DNA from: JANRKT01 sp033763355
GTDB lineage: Bacteria > Bacteroidota > Bacteroidia > Chitinophagales > Chitinophagaceae
NCBI GenBank assembly: GCA_033763355.1
Contig: JANRKT010000110.1
Span: 1 to 10,525 of the forward strand
Length of the DNA stretch: 10,525 nt
Reading direction: 5' to 3'
Position 1 is the stretch's first letter. Each line of letters opens with the position of its first letter. The notes beneath the pieces are model-generated. The model was not told the DNA's origin and made no database searches. It saw nothing but the letters and a program-made list of their open reading frames with translations. Both the position numbers and the translations under genes were made by a program. Of the stretch, positions 1 to 5,576 are shown one piece after another.

Positions 1-1346
1 TTATTCGCTTCATCATCGTTTTTAAACTGCTCTTTCACCGGGTCCCAGTAAACTTTCCGTTTCAGCTTCATCGCAATATGGTGCAGCAAACAGGCGGAGC
101 AGGCACGATGCGCTTCTTCCACCGGTGCAATTGTTTCTTTGTTATCACGGATGGCTTCAAGCCAGTTGCCGTGATGATTTTCGCTCACTGTCAACTGAAA
201 TTCTTTTTCACCAATTACCGATGTCATAATTTTCGGGTCGCTGGCATCTAATTTTTTTGCCTGTTCACCCGGCTTTAACGGGTCGCTGGATGTTGCCTGG
301 TAATCGCCCCGTGAAACAAATATCCATCCTTCGCTGCCTTCAAACTTTACTCCGTTTGGCAATTCATTACTCACTATCATCCTCACACCATCCGCATAAA
401 GAGCTTCGGTTGTAAATATTCCATGCACATCCCATAGACCGCCGGTTGCAAATTCTGCTTTGTTGCTCCATATTTCCACTGGCCCGCTGCGTTCCACACC
501 CATGCCCCAATGTGCACTGTCAATATGATGTGCACCCCACCCGGTAATCATCCCTGCGCCAAACTGTTCGCAGCGCAACCAGCCGGGACGGCCATAACCC
601 ACCTGCGGATGCACACGGTCTTCTGTATAATAAACTTCAGGTGTTGATGCAAGCCACATATCGTAGTTGAGGTTTTTTGGTACAGGCATTTCTGTTTTAT
701 TTCCACCGGGCGGGTCACCGGGCAGGCCAACATACACTGTTTTTAATTTTCCTATTCTTCCGTTGCGCACCAGCTCGGCTGCATAGCGAAACTGTTCACT
801 GCTCCGCTGCTGGCTCCCTATCTGAAATTTTACCCCGCTTTTTTGCACCACATTACTGATGATTCTCCCTTCAGCAATGGTAAGTGATGCAGGCTTCTGC
901 ATATAAATATGTTTACCGGCACGGGCAGCCATCACACCAATCATTGCATGGGTGTGGTCGGGTGTGCTGATAAGCACTGCATCAATATCTTTGTTTTGCA
1001 ACAGCTCACGGTAATCTGTGTAAACTTTTACACCATCAAACGGTTTACCATCACGTTTGCTGTAATAGCCGTTCACTAATTTTTTCCCATCTTCTGCACG
1101 GAGACTGTCCACATCGCAAACACCCACTATCTGTGCAAAATCATGACGCCACACCCCAGGCATATCATGACCACGTGAAATTCGGCCCACCCCAATAGCA
1201 CCGACATTAATGCGGTTGCCGGGTGCATTTTTTCCAAATATACTGGCCGGGACGATGGATGGAAAGCCCATTACAACAGATGTACCCACCGCGGTTTTAA
1301 AAGTGTCTTGTAAAAATTTTCTGCGGGATTGTTTATTGTTTTTCAT
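1..1346 (-). CDS. Gfo/Idh/MocA-family oxidoreductase, Tat-exported (3' end cut by window edge)
   Basis: The frame opens at ATG 1346-1344 and stays open for 448 codons to the left edge. Family members are usually about 440-470 residues, so only a short tail should be missing. The N-terminus has a twin-arginine motif (SRRKFLQ, residues 7-13) followed by a hydrophobic stretch to about residue 36, so a folded, cofactor-loaded protein is probably exported to the periplasm. A Rossmann segment (INVGAIGVGR, 46-55) should bind NAD(P). ISTPDHTH (126-133) and MQKP (149-152, Lys151) match the cofactor and catalytic-lysine region of the family, and GWGAHHID (269-276) supplies candidate active-site histidines. 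By family these enzymes oxidise or reduce sugar or sugar-acid hydroxyls; the substrate here is unknown. It is last in the minus-strand cluster, after DUF6807, across a 211-base gap containing a repeat. The family call is firm; specificity is not. Confidence 0.92.
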   Translation of the reverse strand, partial: MKNNKQSRRKFLQDTFKTAVGTSVVMGFPSIVPASIFGKNAPGNRINVGAIGVGRISRGHDMPGVWRHDFAQIVGVCDVDSLRAEDGKKLVNGYYSKRDGKPFDGVKVYTDYRELLQNKDIDAVLISTPDHTHAMIGVMAARAGKHIYMQKPASLTIAEGRIISNVVQKSGVKFQIGSQQRSSEQFRYAAELVRNGRIGKLKTVYVGLPGDPPGGNKTEMPVPKNLNYDMWLASTPEVYYTEDRVHPQVGYGRPGWLRCEQFGAGMITGWGAHHIDSAHWGMGVERSGPVEIWSNKAEFATGGLWDVHGIFTTEALYADGVRMIVSNELPNGVKFEGSEGWIFVSRGDYQATSSDPLKPGEQAKKLDASDPKIMTSVIGEKEFQLTVSENHHGNWLEAIRDNKETIAPVEEAHRACSACLLHHIAMKLKRKVYWDPVKEQFKNDDEAN

Positions 1347-1495
1347 CACGAAAGGTTTTTATGATGATAAAATTTTTTGTTACCAGCTTTTGAAATCCTG
1401 TTCGGCATTTGTTGTGTCACTCACTTGTACGCCTGTCCCGCTACTGAACATTTGTGTGCCTGGTTACGGGATTCAGTAATTCTATTCAGCTTTTA

Positions 1496-1556
1496 TTTCA
1501 CACAAAGGGACAAAGTTTTTCCTTGCGTCTTATTGACTTTGTGGCTTTGCGTGAAA
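1496..1556 (-). repeat. Imperfect inverted repeat (repeat-like hairpin) after the DUF6807 stop
   Basis: Arms 1496-1515 and 1537-1556 are inverted copies matching at 17 of 20 positions, separated by 21 bases. On the minus strand the element starts one base after the DUF6807 stop codon (1560-1558). The arms are built from short units such as ACGCAAAG and CACAAAG, with a related ACGCAAGG in the loop. From memory, similar elements are dispersed between genes in many Bacteroidota genomes, but this window holds only one copy. No U-tract follows, so it is not a classical intrinsic terminator. It could still stabilise the upstream mRNA 3' end or attenuate transcription into the Gfo/Idh/MocA gene. Confidence 0.6.
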
Positions 1557-1557
1557 A

Positions 1558-2523
1558 CTACTTTACCTCTGCAAATGATTGCCATTCTTTGTCAGCTCTC
1601 TCTTTATCAAACTTTCCATTAAACACCACCAGCCTGTATTTTAATGTATAGGTCTTTCCGGGTTCCAATAACCAATCTTTATCTTTTGTTGGCGCAAAGT
1701 TGGCAAACACATCACCTCTTCCGCCATTTTGTTTTTTATCCCAGATGCGTAATGGTTCGGGATGATTGTAATTGGATGGATGCGACAGCATTAAAATCCC
1801 TCCTTCATCATTATCCGGTAAAGCGCCATATACAATTATCCATTTCCCCTTTGTGTTATCCGTATTGTCTCTTGTTTTCCCTTCTGATGTAAGCATCTCC
1901 GAATTATCCTTGTTCCAGTATTCAGTGGCCCGCCAACCGAGACCGCCATAGCGATAAGCAACAATGAGCAAGGGGCTTTGAGAAGCACATTGCATTTTTG
2001 AAGTAATATCAACAATATAAGAATCCTTGTTTCCAACGGGATTGTAAACCCTTACTGTCTGCCATTCATTCAATGCAATTTTTTCTGTCCCGTCTTTTTT
2101 AAAAACAACATGCTCATGCAATGCCGTGTACTCAGCAAATTTTTTATTGCTGGTTTGTCCGGTAAACTTTGCAAAGCGTACAGTTCCCTGACGGCCTTTG
2201 ATATTCCAGAAATCAACCGTATCCTTTTCAAACAAAGTATGTGTCCACGGGTTCCAGATGCCGTAATGATGATAATGGTCGGGTGGTTGAATCCTTGTAA
2301 GCACCTGTCCATGCGGTGTGTACAAGGGATGAATAAACCCGCTGCGTTTGTAGTTGGTATCAATACCGGCAGGGGGATAAACGGTCTGGTACTGATAGCT
2401 GAGCAGGTTTTTATTACCGGCACGAAAGGTTAATGCCCCGTTGTTTTTTACCATTTCAACTTTCTGGCCTGCAGCAACAACTGCTACCAACTGAAAAGCT
2501 AATATGAGCTGATATTTTTTCAT
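1558..2523 (-). CDS. DUF6807 (formerly 'PmoA') family exported protein
   Basis: This is a 321-residue protein with an N-terminal signal peptide (hydrophobic 5-18, probable cleavage near AAG-Q, 18-20), so it is likely periplasmic. The body matches the DUF6807/PF14100 family, once labelled methane oxygenase PmoA without biochemical support known to me. The hallmark is a histidine cluster, DHYHHYGIW (82-90), equivalent to the DHPHHRGxW signature I recall. It is followed by RYGGLGWRATEYW (191-203) and SHPSNYNHPEPLRIW (247-261). The histidines look suited to metal or substrate binding. Family members commonly sit beside Gfo/Idh/MocA dehydrogenases and glycosidases, as here, which argues for a carbohydrate role rather than methane oxidation. 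The gene follows GH43 after 120 bases. The start gives a clean signal peptide. Function is unknown. Confidence 0.85.
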   Translation of the reverse strand: MKKYQLILAFQLVAVVAAGQKVEMVKNNGALTFRAGNKNLLSYQYQTVYPPAGIDTNYKRSGFIHPLYTPHGQVLTRIQPPDHYHHYGIWNPWTHTLFEKDTVDFWNIKGRQGTVRFAKFTGQTSNKKFAEYTALHEHVVFKKDGTEKIALNEWQTVRVYNPVGNKDSYIVDITSKMQCASQSPLLIVAYRYGGLGWRATEYWNKDNSEMLTSEGKTRDNTDNTKGKWIIVYGALPDNDEGGILMLSHPSNYNHPEPLRIWDKKQNGGRGDVFANFAPTKDKDWLLEPGKTYTLKYRLVVFNGKFDKERADKEWQSFAEVK

Positions 2524-2571
2524 AATTGTTTTTAGTTCGAAACATGTTTACTTACCAAATTACTTTTGTTT

Positions 2572-2588
2572 TGCCTTACATAAAGGCA
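2572..2588 (-). other. Small intergenic stem-loop between GH43 and DUF6807
   Basis: TGCCTT (2572-2577) and AAGGCA (2583-2588) form a six-base-pair stem with a five-base loop in the 120-base gap. No U-tract follows on the minus strand, so termination is doubtful. It may be an mRNA processing or stability element, or chance in AT-rich sequence. I see no convincing promoter in the gap. Confidence 0.25.
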
Positions 2589-2643
2589 GGTAAAAAAATA
2601 AAACAGCAACCGGAAGAAATTTTTTATTTTCATTCAGCCATTC

Positions 2644-3714
2644 TTATTTCTGTGGCGTCAATGTTTGTATGCTTCCGTCTTCATTAAGCTTGAGTTCAGC
2701 TACTTTTACATTTCGCAAATGTGTTTTGCCGCTCAGCTGAACGTCATGATAAAACAAATACCACTTGCCATTGAATTCAATAATCGAGTGATGGTTCGTC
2801 CAGCCTTCCACAGGGTTTAAAATTATTCCCTGGTAAGTAAAAGGCCCATAAGGATTGTCGCCAATCGCATAACAGAGAAAATGTGTATCGCCGGTGGAAT
2901 AGGATAAATAATATTTCCCTTTATACTTATGCATCCAGGCGGCTTCAAAAAACCGTTTCTCATTATCCTTTTCACCTAACAGTTTCCCTTCTTTATCAAC
3001 CAGCTTTATTTCTTTCACCGGTTCAGCAAAACTTTTCATATCAGCATTCAGCTTTGCTATTCTTGGCAGCACCGCTATTTCACCCGCTACACGGTTTTTT
3101 GCAGCTGAGTCATACTTATTATTGTTCCAGCGTTGTAATTGACCGCCCCAGATGCCGCCGAAATACATGTAAAATTTGCCGTCATCATCTTTGAACACAC
3201 AGGGGTCAATGCTGTAACTGTTTTTGATTGGTTCTTTTTCTGCTGTAAAAGGGCCTTCCGGCTTATCGCTTACTGCAACACCGATTTGAAATACATCTTC
3301 TTTATTCTTCACGGGGAAATACAAATAATATTTGCCATTGGCAAACGCTGCATCCGGGGCCCACATCTGCCGGCCAGCCCAGGGAACATTTTTTATATCC
3401 AGTGCAATGCCATGATCAGTAACATTACCGCCGACAGAGTCCATAGAAAGAATATGATAATCCCGCATATCAAAATGACTTCCGAGGTCATCTTCTTTTG
3501 TACCTGTGGCAGTGTCATGGGAAGGATAAATATAAATGCGGCCGTTAAATACATGGGCTGAAGGATCGGCTGTATAAATATGTGAAGCCAAAGGCTGGGA
3601 AAGATATTCTTTCTTTGGTTCCGCCGCTGCATCGGTTTTATCTTTTTTGGACTCGTTATTGCAACTTGCAATAATGGCGGAAATAAGCACAAACAGAACT
3701 ATCCGTTTTTTCAT
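2644..3714 (-). CDS. GH43-family glycoside hydrolase, lipoprotein
   Basis: This is a 356-residue five-bladed beta-propeller glycosidase. The N-terminus is a lipoprotein signal: MKKR, a hydrophobic core, then lipobox IASC with Cys18, followed by a charged linker to about residue 40. It should be lipid-anchored in the envelope. The three GH43 catalytic carboxylates are in family-typical motifs: Asp50 in YTADPSAHVF (general base), Asp170 in YSIDPCVFKDDDGK (pKa modulator) and Glu257 in RFFEAAW (general acid). Further blades show NGKYYLYF (126-133) and NGKWYLFYHD (315-324). Length equals one catalytic domain with no accessory carbohydrate-binding domain. GH43 enzymes are mostly beta-xylosidases or alpha-L-arabinofuranosidases; the GH67 neighbour favours xylo-oligosaccharide processing, but I cannot assign the subfamily. 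It follows the ThuA-like gene after 54 bases and is probably co-transcribed with it. Confidence 0.92.
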   Translation of the reverse strand: MKKRIVLFVLISAIIASCNNESKKDKTDAAAEPKKEYLSQPLASHIYTADPSAHVFNGRIYIYPSHDTATGTKEDDLGSHFDMRDYHILSMDSVGGNVTDHGIALDIKNVPWAGRQMWAPDAAFANGKYYLYFPVKNKEDVFQIGVAVSDKPEGPFTAEKEPIKNSYSIDPCVFKDDDGKFYMYFGGIWGGQLQRWNNNKYDSAAKNRVAGEIAVLPRIAKLNADMKSFAEPVKEIKLVDKEGKLLGEKDNEKRFFEAAWMHKYKGKYYLSYSTGDTHFLCYAIGDNPYGPFTYQGIILNPVEGWTNHHSIIEFNGKWYLFYHDVQLSGKTHLRNVKVAELKLNEDGSIQTLTPQK

Positions 3715-3768
3715 CCTACTGATTTTTTAATAAAGTTCAGTCATAAAAGTTTTCAATCTGACACCTAC

Positions 3769-4638
3769 TTATTTTTTAAGTGTATCGTCTTTTGTTTTTG
3801 CATGGGCATTGGTATAATTGATGCCTTTGTACAGGCCGGCTATATACTTTATGCCCTGCAGCAAATGGTTTTTATAAACAGGGTCGCTGTAACTTTCTTT
3901 GCTATGGCCCAGTGTGGTAATCCAGATATTCCCGCCTTCAAAATGCTGATACCAAACTGCTGGATAATAATCTTCAAAAGGGTCTTTGTGTCTGGCAATG
4001 AGGTCAGCCTGCTCTTTTTGCAGGCTTTCCAGCACATGCACCATCAATACTTTCATTCCCGGGTACAGCTCTTTTCCAAAATAACATTCATCATCTCTTT
4101 CCCATACAGCAGGAACATTTTTCATGGAAGGATGCGCCGGGTCAATTTTTTTTATACTGAATTTCTGAAATTTCGCATGCCATGAAAAAGTTTCGCCAAT
4201 CATCATTTTAAACCATTTCCAGTTTCTCTCAGTACCTGTAACAGAATGTACCCCTACAAAACCACCGCCTGCTTCTATGTACCGCCTGAAAGCAACACGC
4301 TGCTCATCAGTATCAAACACATCATTATTGGTACTTGCAAAGACCAGGAGCGTATATTTTTTCAGATTAGCTTCAGTAAATACAGCCGCGTCGCCTGAAG
4401 TATCCACTTTAAAGTTATTTGCCGCACCAAGTTGCTGTATGCAGGCAACAGCAGACGCAATGTTATCATGAACATACCCCTTGCCATTTTTTGTATATAC
4501 AAGCACAAGACTGCTTTTTAAGTTATCTTTTTCATTTGAGTATATATTAATCTTGCGTTCATCAGGAATAACTGTACTTTCATTAGTAAAGCCTGAGAAC
4601 AGTACGGTAAGAATAAATAGTAAATGAAAGGGTTTCAT
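3769..4638 (-). CDS. ThuA-like domain protein, exported
   Basis: This is a 289-residue protein with a hydrophobic N-terminal signal (residues 5-17), so probably periplasmic. The rest is one ThuA-like domain (PF06283 family, class I glutamine-amidotransferase-like fold). Visible family features are the nucleophile-elbow-like strand GGGFVGVHS (124-132), FSWHAKFQ (151-158), DECYFG (183-188) and WYQHFEGGNIWITTLGH (229-245) near the C-terminus. No Cys-His-Glu amidotransferase triad is evident. ThuA was named for trehalose/maltitol utilisation in rhizobia, where ThuA/ThuB act with oxidised (3-keto) sugars. In Bacteroidota, ThuA proteins are often found with Gfo/Idh/MocA dehydrogenases, as here, so a role with an oxidised sugar is plausible but unproven. 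It lies 64 bases after the SDR stop and 54 before the GH43 start. Confidence 0.88.
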   Translation of the reverse strand: MKPFHLLFILTVLFSGFTNESTVIPDERKINIYSNEKDNLKSSLVLVYTKNGKGYVHDNIASAVACIQQLGAANNFKVDTSGDAAVFTEANLKKYTLLVFASTNNDVFDTDEQRVAFRRYIEAGGGFVGVHSVTGTERNWKWFKMMIGETFSWHAKFQKFSIKKIDPAHPSMKNVPAVWERDDECYFGKELYPGMKVLMVHVLESLQKEQADLIARHKDPFEDYYPAVWYQHFEGGNIWITTLGHSKESYSDPVYKNHLLQGIKYIAGLYKGINYTNAHAKTKDDTLKK

Positions 4639-4671
4639 TTTTTATTTCTGAATAACTTATTTTCTTGTTCA

Positions 4672-4691
4672 GCCTGATTTAATGTTCAGGC
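4672..4691 (-). other. Intergenic stem-loop between SDR and ThuA genes
   Basis: GCCTGA (4672-4677) and TCAGGC (4686-4691) form a perfect six-base-pair stem with an eight-base loop, 11 bases past the SDR stop codon on the transcribed strand. No U-run follows, so it is a weak terminator at best. It may be an mRNA-stabilising or processing site that lets downstream genes be expressed at a different level. Confidence 0.35.
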
Positions 4692-4702
4692 AAAACATTG
4701 GT

Positions 4703-5476
4703 TTAAAATCCTATGCTGTTCCCGCCATCCACCGGCAACACAACCCCTGTAATGTATTTTGCTGAATCACCCGCAAGGAAAAGGGCGGCGTCTCCTATAT
4801 CAGATGGCTGTCCCATGTAACCCATTGGCGTACGGTTAAACACTTTAGCCTTTCTTTCCGGATCTGAATTGAGCGCTGCATCCGTCATAGGTGTGATGAT
4901 AAAACCCGGTGCAATGGCATTAATCCTGATTCCCTTTGGTGAAAGCTCTGTAGCCATCGCCCTTGTCATTCCGTCAATAGCAGTCTTACTGGCGCTGTAA
5001 GCAATCACTTTCGGCAGGCCATATTGGGCCGCCATCGAACTGATATTAATTATGGAACCACTGCCCTTTGTAAGCATGTGTTTTACCACTTCTCTTGACA
5101 TGGCAAATACTGAACAGAGATTGGTGGTGATCACTTTTTGAAATTCTTCATCCGTTACACCGGTAAAATCTTTTTTCATATTAATGCCCGCATTGTTGAC
5201 CAGTATATCAATCTGGCCAAACTGTTTGATCACTTTTTCAACAAATAAAGGAATACCAGGGAGGTCGCTAACATCGCAGGTCATCGGGTAACATAAACTT
5301 CCTAATTTTTCTTTTGCACTGTTCAGCTTTGTTTCATCCCGGCCAACGATGATGGTACGTATCCCGTTTTCAACAAATTTTTCAGCAATGGCCAGGCCAA
5401 TACCTGAACCTCCGCCGGTTACTATTGCTACTTTACCCATATACCCGCCTAATGGCGGGGTGTTATTATTACTCAT
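4703..5476 (-). CDS. Classical SDR-family dehydrogenase (sugar or sugar-acid type)
   Basis: This is a 257-residue cytoplasmic short-chain dehydrogenase with no signal peptide. The cofactor motif TGGGSGIG is at 20-27, NNAG at 94-97, and the catalytic tetrad is Asn119, Ser147, Tyr160 and Lys164 (YSASK). VDGG (249-252) closes the fold. Arg46 after the second strand (VGRD) hints at NADP(H) rather than NAD. The sequence resembles gluconate 5-dehydrogenase and 2-deoxygluconate 3-dehydrogenase enzymes. The GGGSGIG loop is unlike the GGGGVLG form I recall for Bacteroidota fructuronate reductases, so I do not call it UxuB. Reduction or oxidation of a uronate-derived sugar would suit the locus. The start is ambiguous: Met1 (5476) adds a 12-residue leader encoded by a GC-rich palindrome, while Met13 (5440, MGKVAIVTG) is where many SDRs begin. 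Confidence 0.9.
   Translation of the reverse strand: MSNNNTPPLGGYMGKVAIVTGGGSGIGLAIAEKFVENGIRTIIVGRDETKLNSAKEKLGSLCYPMTCDVSDLPGIPLFVEKVIKQFGQIDILVNNAGINMKKDFTGVTDEEFQKVITTNLCSVFAMSREVVKHMLTKGSGSIINISSMAAQYGLPKVIAYSASKTAIDGMTRAMATELSPKGIRINAIAPGFIITPMTDAALNSDPERKAKVFNRTPMGYMGQPSDIGDAALFLAGDSAKYITGVVLPVDGGNSIGF
5444..5459 (-). repeat. GC-rich palindrome at the SDR 5' end
   Basis: CCCGCC-TAAT-GGCGGG is a perfect six-base-pair GC stem with a four-base loop inside the first codons of the SDR frame (it encodes most of TPPLGG). It lies between candidate start codons Met1 (5476-5474) and Met13 (5440-5438) and ends three bases before the Met13 ATG. It resembles the GC palindromes scattered through Bacteroidota genomes. 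It could hinder initiation at Met13, or be translated as a repeat-derived leader from Met1. Confidence 0.5.
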
Positions 5477-5558
5477 AATTGATGGTATTAGTATTTTAAG
5501 TTGTTTCTTTGGTCAAAGTTGTTTTAATATTTAAAGGTATTCATTAGTTAAGCTTTCT

Positions 5559-5576
5559 CCCCTTTAGGGGCTGGGG
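5559..5576 (-). repeat. GC palindrome straddling the GH67 stop codon
   Basis: CCCC-TTTA-GGGG (5559-5570) followed by CTGGGG (5571-5576) covers the GH67 stop codon (5566-5564) and encodes its last residues, Pro-Ser-Pro. The form 'CCCCTTTAGGGGCTGGGGG' looks to me like a common dispersed Bacteroidota intergenic palindrome, recalled rather than searched. It is followed by AT-rich but not U-rich sequence, so termination is doubtful. Confidence 0.45.

Noticed and set aside
441..452. Operator half-site-like CGGTTGCAAA inside the Gfo/Idh/MocA gene
   Set aside because: Only one half-site is present, with no inverted partner, and it is deep in coding sequence.
1210..1651. Several 65-89-codon plus-strand frames around the Gfo/Idh/MocA gene start and the downstream gap
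   Set aside because: They are shadows of the minus-strand genes or translations of intergenic repeat sequence.
3656..3674. Perfect inverted repeat TTATTGCAACTTGCAATAA with two TTGCAA half-sites, resembling the lacI operators
   Set aside because: It encodes the GH43 lipobox region (Ile-Ile-Ala-Ser-Cys-Asn-Asn), the half-sites are one base apart instead of four, and it lacks the central CG. Coding constraint explains it better, although roadblock binding cannot be excluded.
5477..5563. Possible internal promoter before the SDR (TTTG near 5510, AT-rich downstream) and CTTTG-GT-CAAAG palindrome at 5507-5518
   Set aside because: The -7 box match to TAnnTTTG is poor and the palindrome has only five-base arms. 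The gap is easily explained as operon spacer.
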